Below, piece after piece: positions 1 through 6,454 of a stretch of DNA of 8,373 nt. The translations under genes were made by a program, and so were the position numbers. The notes beneath the pieces were generated by a model. It worked only from the letters and a program-made list of their open reading frames with translations, searched no databases and was not told where the DNA came from. Each line of letters starts with the position of its first letter. Position 1 is the stretch's first letter. The DNA comes from Gammaproteobacteria bacterium (lineage in GTDB: Bacteria; Pseudomonadota; Gammaproteobacteria; Pseudomonadales; Azotimanducaceae): assembly GCA_003476445.1 (NCBI GenBank), contig DMUF01000197.1, forward strand, positions 640-9,012. The letters run 5' to 3'.

Positions 1-167
1 CCCACCTCGGACAACGGGGTGCTGAGCCAGCGATCACCCGCCGTGCGCATGCCGAGCAGACTGACGACCAGCCCAGGATGGCGCGCTTCCAGCGCCTCCT
101 TGATGAAGCGGGCCTGCCAGAGAGCAAGGGGACTCTCCCGCGTGGCGATAACGAGACGATCCAGCAT
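1..167 (-). CDS. hemC: Porphobilinogen deaminase (hydroxymethylbilane synthase), N-terminal part only
   Basis: The enzyme polymerises four porphobilinogen units into hydroxymethylbilane in cytoplasmic tetrapyrrole (haem) synthesis. Only the first 55 codons are inside the window; the gene continues past the left edge. The translation starts MLDRLVIATRESPLALWQAR and shows the family's N-terminal block IATRxSPLALWQA (residues 7-19), with Arg10 and Ser12 of the cofactor/substrate-binding strand. HPGLVV (30-35), a T-x-GD motif (42-45) and TPLSEV (50-55) follow, as in E. coli HemC. The ATG at 167-165 is preceded, on the minus strand, by GGAA at 177-174 with a 6-nt gap, a fair ribosome binding site. 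The gene is divergent from argH, an arrangement known from Pseudomonas-like genomes. I see no convincing minus-strand promoter in the 139-bp gap. The catalytic Asp and the dipyrromethane-attachment Cys lie outside the window, so activity cannot be judged. Confidence 0.93.
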   Translation of the reverse strand, partial: MLDRLVIATRESPLALWQARFIKEALEARHPGLVVSLLGMRTAGDRWLSTPLSEV

Positions 168-266
168 GCGCGATTCCGATAGCCCACCCAGACCGCATTC
201 TCGCAGGTTATGCGCCCGATTCCTGCAGCAAGGTCCGACGACCGCGCGAGGTCACGAGAGGACGAG

Positions 267-275
267 TGCTATCAT
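267..275 (+). promoter_or_regulatory. Candidate extended -10 promoter of argH
   Basis: TGCTATCAT reads as an extended -10 element: TG at 267-268, one base, then TATCAT at 270-275, one mismatch from TATAAT. It is followed by a GC-rich discriminator. No good -35 hexamer is found 16-18 bp upstream, but extended -10 promoters can do without one. The predicted transcript would start near 281-283, giving a leader of about 25 nt before the ATG at 307. This is a visual match only. Confidence 0.42.
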
Positions 276-306
276 GCGCGCCCGGCAAATCTGCGTGTCC
301 ACGATC

Positions 307-1713
307 ATGACCCAAGACTCCTCCGGCCGCGCGCCCGCGGACAGCAAACTCTGGGGCGGTCGGTTTGGCGAAGCGACCGACGCCTTCGTCGAAGCCTTCA
401 CCGCATCCGTGAACTTCGACAAACGCCTCTATCGCCAGGATATCGCGGGGTCCATCGCCCACGCGCGCATGCTTGGCCGGGTCGGCGTGCTGACTGAAGC
501 GGAGAGCACGGCGATCGTGGAAGGTCTCGAGCGCGTGCGTGCGGAGATCGAGTCCGGCGCCTTCGAGTGGCGCGTGTCGCTCGAAGACGTGCACATGAAT
601 ATCGAGAGCAGGCTGACCACACTGATCGGGGATACCGGGAAGAAGCTCCATACCGGGCGCTCACGCAACGACCAGGTCGCAACCGACATTCGCCTGTATC
701 TGCGCGACGCAATCGACGGGATCGACCGACTGATGACGGACCTGCTGCGCGCCCTCATCGAACTGGCCGAGCCGCATGCGAACACCATCATGCCCGGCTT
801 CACTCACCTGCAGGCCGCGCAGCCAATCACCTTCGGCCATCACCTGCTCGCCTGGTTCGAGATGCTGCAACGGGATCGGGACCGCCTGCGCGACTGCCGC
901 AAGCGCGTGAACGTTCTGCCGCTCGGTGCCGCTGCCCTGGCGGGCACCACGTTCCCCATCGACCGGCACGACGTCGCCGCGGCCCTGGGGTTTGGCTCCG
1001 TGGCCGAGAACTCCCTTGACGCGGTCAGCGACCGGGACTTCGCCATCGAATTTGCAGGCGTTGCGAGCATCACGCTGGTACATCTGTCACGCTGGTGCGA
1101 GGAGCTCGTGCTGTGGTCGTCGCAGCAGTTCGGGTTCATCGACCTGCCAGATCGCTTCTGCACCGGCTCGAGCATCATGCCCCAGAAGAAAAACCCTGAC
1201 GTGCCGGAGCTGGTGCGCGGCAAGAGCGGTCGAGTGATTGGCGACCTCATGAGCCTGCTTACGCTCATGAAAGGCCAGCCGCTCGCGTACAACAAGGATA
1301 ACCAAGAGGACAAGGAGCCGCTGTTCGACGCCATCGACACGCTCACGGACTGCCTGACTGCGATGCTCGGGCTCGTGCCCGCCATCGAGGTGCGCGCAGC
1401 AACACTGCGCGAAGCGGCGCTCCAGGGCTACACCACGGCTACTGATCTGGCGGACTATCTCGTGCGCCGAAACGTTCCGTTTCGCGATGCACATGAAATT
1501 GTCGGACGTACCGTTGGCTACGCCGTTGCGGCGGGGCGCAGCCTCGAGAGCCTGTCACTGCGCGAACTGCAGCAGTTTGGCGGCGATGCCATCGATGCGT
1601 CGGTGGCCGAGGTGCTGACGCTCGAGGGTTCAGTAAATGCCCGCAATCACTTCGGTGCAACGGCGCCCGCTCAGGTCCGGGCTGCCCTCGAGCGTGCCCG
1701 CGCGCGTCTGTAA
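307..1713 (+). CDS. argH: Argininosuccinate lyase
   Basis: It cleaves argininosuccinate to arginine and fumarate, the last step of arginine biosynthesis, as a cytoplasmic homotetramer of the fumarase/aspartase superfamily. The 468-residue product is close to the family's usual ~460. Visible landmarks are LWGGRF (15-20), DVHMNIE (94-100), HTGRSRND (115-122), GFTHLQ with the catalytic-type His167, and the superfamily signature GSSIMPQKKNPD (287-298) carrying the mobile-loop serine pair 288-289. All are intact. I chose the ATG at 307 because homologues begin only a few residues before the WGGRF motif. An in-frame ATG at 274 has a better Shine-Dalgarno match (GAGAGGA, 256-262) and would add 11 residues, but it overlaps the candidate -10 box. 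The reading frame stays open further upstream, where it covers hemC antisense and resembles no ArgH. No ARG-box palindrome is apparent upstream. The gene is divergent from hemC and 110 bp ahead of lptM. Confidence 0.96.
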   Translation: MTQDSSGRAPADSKLWGGRFGEATDAFVEAFTASVNFDKRLYRQDIAGSIAHARMLGRVGVLTEAESTAIVEGLERVRAEIESGAFEWRVSLEDVHMNIESRLTTLIGDTGKKLHTGRSRNDQVATDIRLYLRDAIDGIDRLMTDLLRALIELAEPHANTIMPGFTHLQAAQPITFGHHLLAWFEMLQRDRDRLRDCRKRVNVLPLGAAALAGTTFPIDRHDVAAALGFGSVAENSLDAVSDRDFAIEFAGVASITLVHLSRWCEELVLWSSQQFGFIDLPDRFCTGSSIMPQKKNPDVPELVRGKSGRVIGDLMSLLTLMKGQPLAYNKDNQEDKEPLFDAIDTLTDCLTAMLGLVPAIEVRAATLREAALQGYTTATDLADYLVRRNVPFRDAHEIVGRTVGYAVAAGRSLESLSLRELQQFGGDAIDASVAEVLTLEGSVNARNHFGATAPAQVRAALERARARL

Positions 1714-1773
1714 CGCTGCGGCAGCGACGCGAACATCGCTTGAGACGACTGCAGCCCGGCACACCCGACACGC

Positions 1774-1779
1774 TATACT
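1774..1779 (+). promoter_or_regulatory. Candidate -10 box for the lptM-lysA-dapF operon
   Basis: TATACT at 1774-1779, in the context ACACGCTATACTCCGCC, matches a sigma-70 -10 at five of six positions and lies in the non-coding gap between argH and lptM. The -35 region (around 1750-1757) is a poor match. A start of transcription near 1786 would give a leader of about 38 nt before the lptM ATG at 1824. The box shares its GCTAT core with the candidate argH promoter. Confidence 0.45.
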
Positions 1780-1823
1780 CCGCCGCCCCGCAACCGCAAA
1801 CGCCGCAACAGGAGCCGCCACGC

Positions 1824-1946
1824 ATGCGCTGGATCTTCATTGGGCTGATCTCGCTTCAGGCCGCCACCTGCGGCCAGAAAGGGCCCCTGCGCGTACCCGA
1901 TTCAGCAGCGGTCGCCGTGGTCGCCGTAAGCGCGAGCGCGCGCTGA
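1824..1946 (+). CDS. lptM: Small LptM/YifL-like lipoprotein
   Basis: LptM is a small outer-membrane lipoprotein that, in E. coli, binds the LptDE LPS translocon and helps its oxidative maturation. This product is only 40 residues. It has one positive charge (Arg2), a short hydrophobic stretch (3-11) and Cys16 followed by GQKGPL (17-22), matching the CGLKGPL motif typical of the family. Its position just ahead of lysA-dapF-DUF484-xerC is the conserved position of this gene. AGGAG at 1810-1814 lies 9 nt before the ATG, a strong ribosome binding site that fixes the start. Two things are odd. The lipobox reads A-A-T-C, with Thr at -1 where Gly, Ala or Ser is usual. The tail after KGPLRVP is Ala/Val-rich and short, without the proline-rich stretch of E. 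coli LptM (67 residues). The stop is 19 nt before lysA. Identity rests on motif and context; lipidation is inferred. Confidence 0.78.
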   Translation: MRWIFIGLISLQAATCGQKGPLRVPDSAAVAVVAVSASAR

Positions 1947-1965
1947 CAGGGCGCGTCACCGAGTC

Positions 1966-3264
1966 ATGAGCAACTCCACTACGATCGCGGCAGACAGCGC
2001 GAACCCCGCACCGTTCACACATCGCGAGGGCGTATTGCACGCCGAAGCGGTGGCACTGCCCCGAATCGCAGAGAACGTGGGCACGCCTGTCTGGGTCTAC
2101 TCGCGGGCACATTTTGAGCGTCAGTACCAAACGCTGAAAGAGGCGCTGCAACCGCTCGACGTGCGGCTCTGCTATGCGGTCAAGGCGAACTCCAACCTGA
2201 GCGTCCTGCGCATTTTTGCCGAGCTCGGCGCGGGTTTCGACATCGTCTCCGGCGGCGAACTGATGCGCGTGCTCGAGGCCGGAGCGAAGCCCCAGGACGT
2301 GGTGTTCTCCGGCGTCGGCAAGACCGTCGAAGAGATCGATTTCGCACTGAAAACCGGCATTGGCTGCTTCAACGTGGAAAGCGTCGCAGAGCTCGACCGC
2401 CTGAGCAGCCGTGCGCGCATCCTCGGTCGACCGGCTCCGGTTTCGCTGCGCGTGAATCCGGATGTGGATGCGGGCACCCATCCGTACATCTCCACCGGTC
2501 TTCGCAGTAACAAGTTCGGCATACCGATCACCGCCGCACACGAACTCTATCGGAGCGCGGCTGCGGACCGAAACCTCGTGCTCCGCGGCATCGACTGCCA
2601 TATCGGCTCACAGATTCTCTCGCCCGCACCGCTGATCGAGGCGCTCTCAAGCGTGCTCGCTCTGGTCGACGCCCTGGCCGCCGATGGCATCACGCTTCAA
2701 CACATCGACCTTGGTGGCGGTATCGGCGTGCCCTACCGTGCGGATGATGCGGCGTTCGATGTGACTCGATGGGGTGCCGACATTCGCGCAGCCCTGGCCG
2801 GGCGCACCCTTGATCTCGTGCTCGAACCCGGGCGCTTTCTCGTTGCGAACGGTGGTGTGCTGCTGACGCGAATCGAATACCTCAAGCCGGCAAGCGAGCC
2901 TGAGGCTCCGAATTTCGCGATCGTCGATGCGGCGATGAACGATCTGATCCGCCCTGCGCTTTATGACGCCTGGCACACCATCGAGCGGGTTACAGGTGCG
3001 GATGCAACACCGATCAAGCAGTGGCAGGTCGTCGGCCCCGTGTGCGAATCGGGGGACTTTCTCGGACACGACCGCGAACTCGCGCTCGAGCCCGGCGCGC
3101 TGCTTGCGGTGCATTCCGCCGGCGCCTATGGCATGGCACAGAGCTCGAACTACAACACGCGTCCCCGCGCTGCCGAAGTGCTGGTCGAAGGCGATAGCTT
3201 TCGCGTGATCCGCCGGCGCGAAACGATTCGCGACCTGCTTGCCGCAGAACTGCCGGAGGCGTGA
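1966..3264 (+). CDS. lysA: Diaminopimelate decarboxylase
   Basis: This PLP enzyme decarboxylates meso-diaminopimelate to L-lysine, the last step of lysine synthesis, in the cytoplasm. The 432-residue product has the fold type III (alanine racemase-like) architecture: an N-terminal barrel, then a C-terminal beta domain. Key elements are YAVKAN with the PLP-binding Lys73, HIGSQ (212-216), the glycine-rich GGGIG (250-254), EPGR (287-290), and, in the C-terminal domain, CESGD (360-364) with the partner-site Cys360 and GAYGM with Tyr388. Length is normal for the family. The ATG at 1966 follows lptM by 19 nt; its ribosome binding site is weak, so translation may depend on lptM upstream. The last bases overlap or abut dapF, depending on dapF's start. 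Coupling lysA with dapF puts meso-DAP formation and its use in one transcript. Confidence 0.97.
   Translation: MSNSTTIAADSANPAPFTHREGVLHAEAVALPRIAENVGTPVWVYSRAHFERQYQTLKEALQPLDVRLCYAVKANSNLSVLRIFAELGAGFDIVSGGELMRVLEAGAKPQDVVFSGVGKTVEEIDFALKTGIGCFNVESVAELDRLSSRARILGRPAPVSLRVNPDVDAGTHPYISTGLRSNKFGIPITAAHELYRSAAADRNLVLRGIDCHIGSQILSPAPLIEALSSVLALVDALAADGITLQHIDLGGGIGVPYRADDAAFDVTRWGADIRAALAGRTLDLVLEPGRFLVANGGVLLTRIEYLKPASEPEAPNFAIVDAAMNDLIRPALYDAWHTIERVTGADATPIKQWQVVGPVCESGDFLGHDRELALEPGALLAVHSAGAYGMAQSSNYNTRPRAAEVLVEGDSFRVIRRRETIRDLLAAELPEA
3255..3259 (+). promoter_or_regulatory. Ribosome binding site deciding the dapF start
   Basis: GGAGG at 3255-3259 is a near-perfect Shine-Dalgarno sequence inside the end of lysA. 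It stands 10 nt before the ATG at 3270 but only 1 nt before the in-frame GTG at 3261, which is too close. This supports ATG 3270 as the dapF start. Confidence 0.7.
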
Positions 3265-3269
3265 ACAGC

Positions 3270-4124
3270 ATGCTGCTCGACTTCAGCAAAATGCATGGTC
3301 TTGGCAACGACTTCATGCTGCTCGACCTCGTGACCCAGCCGTTCGAGCCTTCGCCGGCTCAGATTCAGGCCTGGAGCGATCGTCACACCGGTATCGGATT
3401 CGATCAACTGCTCGCAATCGAGCCGCCTACCGATCCCCACGCGGATTTCCGTTACCGTATCTTCAACGCTGATGGGAGCGAAGCCGAGCACTGTGGTAAT
3501 GGCGCACGCTGCGCCGCCCTGTTCATCGCTGCGCGCGGCCTTAGTCCGAAACGCTCGCTCGTCCTGCAGCTCGCTCGCGGCACCATTCGTGTGACACATC
3601 TTGAAGACGGGCAGGTGGAAGTAGAAATGGGCGAGCCGAGCACGGCGCCCGAGAGCCTGCCGTTTATTGCGGACGCGCCCGGCGTGAGCCCCGTGGCGGA
3701 GTCACCGGGGCAGTGGCTGATCGATAGCTCGGTTGGTCCGGTGCAGGTTTTCACCGTATCGATGGGCAATCCACACGCGGTGCTGTTCGTCGACAATGCT
3801 GCGCACGCAGCGGTCAGCGAGATCGGCAGCGCGCTGATGCAGCATCCGGCGTTTCCTGCCGGCGTGAATGTGGGTTTCTGTCAGGTCGTCGATGGCGCCT
3901 TCCTGCGCCTGCGCGTGTTTGAACGCGGTGTGGGCGAGACGCAGGCGTGCGGCACTGGAGCCTGTGCAGCAGCCGTCGCCGCACGCCTGACCGGACGCAC
4001 CGGTCCGCGGGTCAAGATCTCTCTTCCGGGCGGCAAGGTGCGGGTCGCATGGCAGGGCACTGGCAGCAGCGTTAACATGATCGGTCCCGCCACACTGGTG
4101 TATCAGGGTCAAATCGAAGCATGA
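3270..4124 (+). CDS. dapF: Diaminopimelate epimerase
   Basis: A cofactor-independent epimerase that interconverts LL- and meso-diaminopimelate, feeding peptidoglycan synthesis and LysA. With the ATG at 3270 the product is 284 residues, a little longer than the usual ~275. It opens with FSKMHGLGNDF (5-15), as in E. coli DapF. The two catalytic cysteines are Cys75 in CGNGARC and Cys227 in ACGTGAC, one in each of the two pseudo-symmetric halves. FDQLL (44-48), the YRIFNADGSE block (62-71) and SMGNPH (164-169) are also present. A GTG at 3261, overlapping the lysA stop, would add three residues but has no properly spaced ribosome binding site. The stop overlaps the ATG of the DUF484 gene (ATGA at 4121-4124), a sign of coupled translation. 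Confidence 0.97.
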   Translation: MLLDFSKMHGLGNDFMLLDLVTQPFEPSPAQIQAWSDRHTGIGFDQLLAIEPPTDPHADFRYRIFNADGSEAEHCGNGARCAALFIAARGLSPKRSLVLQLARGTIRVTHLEDGQVEVEMGEPSTAPESLPFIADAPGVSPVAESPGQWLIDSSVGPVQVFTVSMGNPHAVLFVDNAAHAAVSEIGSALMQHPAFPAGVNVGFCQVVDGAFLRLRVFERGVGETQACGTGACAAAVAARLTGRTGPRVKISLPGGKVRVAWQGTGSSVNMIGPATLVYQGQIEA

Positions 4125-4783
4125 GCGGCGAGCTTCCCGTCACCGATGCTCTGGTGATCGATTATCTGCGTGAGCACGCGGACTTCTTCGAGCGGCACGA
4201 GGAGCTGCTGGGAGAGCTGCGTCTGCCGCACGCGTCCGGTGCAGCGGTTTCGCTCGTAGAACGCCAGCTCGCCATTCTGCGCGAGCGGAACTCGGTGATG
4301 CGACGGCGCATGACCGAGCTCATGCACACCGCGCGCAATAACGACGAACTGTTTCGCAAGACCCGAGCGCTTACGCTTGAGCTGCTCAACGTTGCCTCAT
4401 GGCACGGGTTGAACGAGGTGATTGCGACATCGGTACTCACGGATTTCGGCGCCGACTTCGTTTGCTGTCATCTTTCGGCGGTGCCGGCAGAGCTTGATCA
4501 TCTGCGGGGTCATGCAGGCCCGCTGCCGCACGAGCGTCTCTTGCGCGGCAATCTTGCCGCGTGTCTGACGCTCAGAGCGGACGAGCTGGAATCTCTGTTT
4601 CCCGGCAATTCCGTAGAGCGCGAGGGCAGCGCCGTCGTGGCGCCGCTCTCCCTGACCCGCGGGCGCGGGTGCCTTGCCATTGGCAGCCGCGATGCTGCGG
4701 GGTTCGCCCCGGACATGGATACGCTGTTTGTGACCTACATCGCCGAGGTGATCTCCCGCGTGGTGCAGCGTCTTGCAGACTGA
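4121..4783 (+). CDS. DUF484 family protein (YigA-like)
   Basis: The 220-residue product matches the DUF484 family, found between dapF and xerC in many proteobacteria. Its role is not firmly established; the family is predicted to carry a GAF-like domain. The N-terminal part has YLREHADFFERHEELL (15-30), LPHASGAAVSLVERQ (35-49) and LRERN (53-57), a charged helical region likely to form a coiled coil (about 45-85). The C-terminal two-thirds would form the GAF-like domain, ending in GSRDAAGFAPDMDTLFV (188-204), close to the family's conserved GS-x-D-...-F-x-P-x-M-x-T block. There is no signal peptide or membrane segment, so it should be cytoplasmic. The start ATG overlaps the dapF stop by 4 bases, with a weak ribosome binding site, so translation probably depends on dapF. 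Its end overlaps xerC by 11 bases. The conserved link to xerC is suggestive of a functional tie but proves none. Confidence 0.9.
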   Translation: MSGELPVTDALVIDYLREHADFFERHEELLGELRLPHASGAAVSLVERQLAILRERNSVMRRRMTELMHTARNNDELFRKTRALTLELLNVASWHGLNEVIATSVLTDFGADFVCCHLSAVPAELDHLRGHAGPLPHERLLRGNLAACLTLRADELESLFPGNSVEREGSAVVAPLSLTRGRGCLAIGSRDAAGFAPDMDTLFVTYIAEVISRVVQRLAD

Positions 4784-5729
4784 TCTCGACGCGCCCAGAG
4801 ACGACGCGCTGCTCGAAAGCTTTCTGAATCACCTGCGCCTTGAGCGCCGCTACTCGACTCATACGCTCGCCGCCTACCAGCGCGACATCGACCGGCTGGG
4901 GCATGCCGTAAAGCGACCTTGGGCGGAAGTACGCAGTCATGACATAACATCCCACGTGGCGCGACTCAATGCCGGCGGACACGCACCACGCAGCATTCAG
5001 CGCGCGCTGTCGAGCGTGCGCAGCTTTTACCGCTTTCTGATCCGCCAGGGTATTGCGTCGCAGGACCCGACGACCGGACTGCGCGCCCCGAAGGCGCCGT
5101 CCCGATTACCGCGCCTGCTGGATACCGACCAGGCAGCACAGCTTCTTGCTCGGGTACCCGAAACCAGCGACGAAGTACGCGACCTCGCCATCGCCGAACT
5201 CTTCTACGGCAGCGGGCTGCGCCTCGCCGAACTGACTGGCGCCAATGTGGGCGACCTGGATCTCGGCGAAGGGTTCATCCGGGTGCGCGGCAAGGGCAGC
5301 AAGATGCGGCAGGTACCACTTGGACGTCAGAGCATCGAAGCCCTGCAGCGCTGGCTTACGGCGCGCCTGATGCCAACGGTCACTGAGCCAACAGGCAACG
5401 GCTTGGCCGCAGGTGCCAGCTCCGAGCTTGGGCTCGACGCCCCGCTCTTCACTGGCCGCGGTGGCATTCGCATTGCGCCGCGCACGGTGCAAAAACGCCT
5501 GAAGCGACTCGCGGTACTGCAGCTAGGCAGCGACGAACTGCATCCCCACATGCTGCGGCACAGCTTCGCGAGCCATCTGCTCGAGTCCTCGAGCGACCTG
5601 CGCGCGGTGCAGGAGCTGCTGGGACACGCGGACATCGCAACGACTCAGATCTACACGCACCTCGACTTCCAACATCTGGCCAAGGTGTACGATGCCGCTC
5701 ATCCCCGCGCGCGGAGTCGCAAGGACTGA
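4773..5729 (+). CDS. xerC: Site-specific tyrosine recombinase XerC
   Basis: XerC acts with XerD at dif in the terminus region to resolve chromosome dimers before cell division. The 318-residue product has an N-terminal SAM-like core-binding domain (about 12-95) and a C-terminal catalytic domain. The tyrosine-recombinase residues are all present: Arg150 (GSGLRLAEL), Lys174 (GKGSK), His259 and Arg262 (HPHMLRHSF), His285 (LLGHAD) and nucleophile Tyr294 (TQIYTHLDF). The C-terminus, KVYDAAHPRA, is typical of XerC. The start is TTG at 4773, because an in-frame TGA at 4749-4751 closes the frame and no ATG or GTG lies near it. It overlaps the DUF484 gene by 11 bases. Compared with E. coli XerC (298 residues) there are about 17 extra residues between Lys174 and His259, in a Gly/Ala/Thr-rich stretch around 198-222. 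The stop overlaps the next gene's start (TGATG). Confidence 0.96.
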   Translation: MQTDLDAPRDDALLESFLNHLRLERRYSTHTLAAYQRDIDRLGHAVKRPWAEVRSHDITSHVARLNAGGHAPRSIQRALSSVRSFYRFLIRQGIASQDPTTGLRAPKAPSRLPRLLDTDQAAQLLARVPETSDEVRDLAIAELFYGSGLRLAELTGANVGDLDLGEGFIRVRGKGSKMRQVPLGRQSIEALQRWLTARLMPTVTEPTGNGLAAGASSELGLDAPLFTGRGGIRIAPRTVQKRLKRLAVLQLGSDELHPHMLRHSFASHLLESSSDLRAVQELLGHADIATTQIYTHLDFQHLAKVYDAAHPRARSRKD

Positions 5730-6454
5730 TGTCATCCATCGCGCTTATAACCTTCGATCTGGATAACACACTCTGGGACGTCGACCGCGTCGTGCGCCGC
5801 GCCGAAGTGCGCATGCGGGCCTGGCTCGGGGAGCGCGTGCCGGTCTTTGTCGAGCGCTTTCCGCCGGAAGCGATGGCAGGCCTCCGCGCATCGGTTCTCG
5901 CAGCCGAACCCGGTCTCCGCCACGATCTTTCGAAATTTCGTGAGCGACTGCTGTTCACCGCTCTGCGTCAGTGCGATCTCTCGGAAAGCAGCGCTGCGTC
6001 GTTCGCTGCCGGCGCCTTCGCAGAGTTCTATGCCGCCCGGCACGAGGTCGAGTACTTTCCGGATGCGCTCGCAACGCTCGCCCATCTGGCAACGCGTTTC
6101 TCGCTCGCTGCGCTGACCAACGGCAATGCGGACTTCACGCGCCTCGGCCTCGACCGCTACTTCGCCTTCGGCTTCAACGCCGCAACCGTCGGCGCCAGCA
6201 AGCCTGCACCGGACATGTTCGAAGCGGCGCTGCGCCACGCCGGCGTAGCGCCCAACGCGGCCATTCATGTGGGCGATCATCTGGTGGATGATGTGCAGGG
6301 CGCCCGCGCGGTCGGCATGCACACGGTGTGGGTCAACTTGTCAGGGAATGCCGCCGGTCCCGAGGCGCCCGCGCCGACCCAGGAAGTGCGCAAGCTCGCC
6401 GACATACCCGCCGCGGTGGATGTGATCAGCGCCGGGCTGCGTGAGTCTCGATAA
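5729..6454 (+). CDS. yigB: HAD-superfamily phosphatase, YigB-like
   Basis: A cytoplasmic haloacid dehalogenase-type hydrolase of 241 residues. Motif I is FDLDNT with nucleophile Asp10 and acid/base Asp12. Motif II is the Thr130 of LTNGN, motif III is Lys158 in SKPAPDMF, and motif IV is GDHLVDDVQGA (182-192) with the Mg2+-binding Asp183 and Asp187/188. Residues 15-110 form the helical type-1 cap. In E. coli the gene next to xerC is yigB, whose product dephosphorylates 5-amino-6-(5-phosphoribitylamino)uracil in riboflavin synthesis; position and size match, so the same activity is likely but substrate cannot be read from motifs alone. The ATG at 5729 shares its A with the xerC stop codon. The last 29 bases overlap the 3' end of thrC on the other strand. 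The C-terminal tail (about 208-219) is Pro/Ala-rich and variable. Confidence 0.88.
   Translation: MSSIALITFDLDNTLWDVDRVVRRAEVRMRAWLGERVPVFVERFPPEAMAGLRASVLAAEPGLRHDLSKFRERLLFTALRQCDLSESSAASFAAGAFAEFYAARHEVEYFPDALATLAHLATRFSLAALTNGNADFTRLGLDRYFAFGFNAATVGASKPAPDMFEAALRHAGVAPNAAIHVGDHLVDDVQGARAVGMHTVWVNLSGNAAGPEAPAPTQEVRKLADIPAAVDVISAGLRESR

Noticed and set aside
19..306. Upstream extension of the argH frame into the hemC region
   Set aside because: The extra ~96 residues are antisense to hemC, Arg/Ser-rich, and resemble no ArgH N-terminus.
168..306. ARG box (ArgR operator) in the hemC/argH gap
   Set aside because: No TGAATAAATATTCA-like palindrome is visible; the gap is GC-rich.
1714..1726. 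Small inverted repeat CGCTG-CGG-CAGCG right after the argH stop, considered as a terminator
   Set aside because: The stem is only 5 bp with no U-tract; such palindromes are expected by chance at this GC content.
1714..1965. Lysine riboswitch ahead of lysA
   Set aside because: Apart from the small lptM gene, the leader is only about 40 nt plus a 19-nt gap, far too short for a lysine riboswitch, and it has no matching helices.
1837..2601. A 254-codon open frame on the minus strand opposite lysA and lptM
   Set aside because: It lies opposite clear LysA coding sequence with intact motifs, and its product is charged and without any recognisable family; it is a high-GC shadow frame.
4773..5729. 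Integrase of a mobile element rather than a housekeeping recombinase
   Set aside because: The conserved dapF-DUF484-xerC-HAD context, the XerC-type C-terminus (VYDAAHPRA) and the lack of attachment sites or phage genes point to chromosomal XerC.
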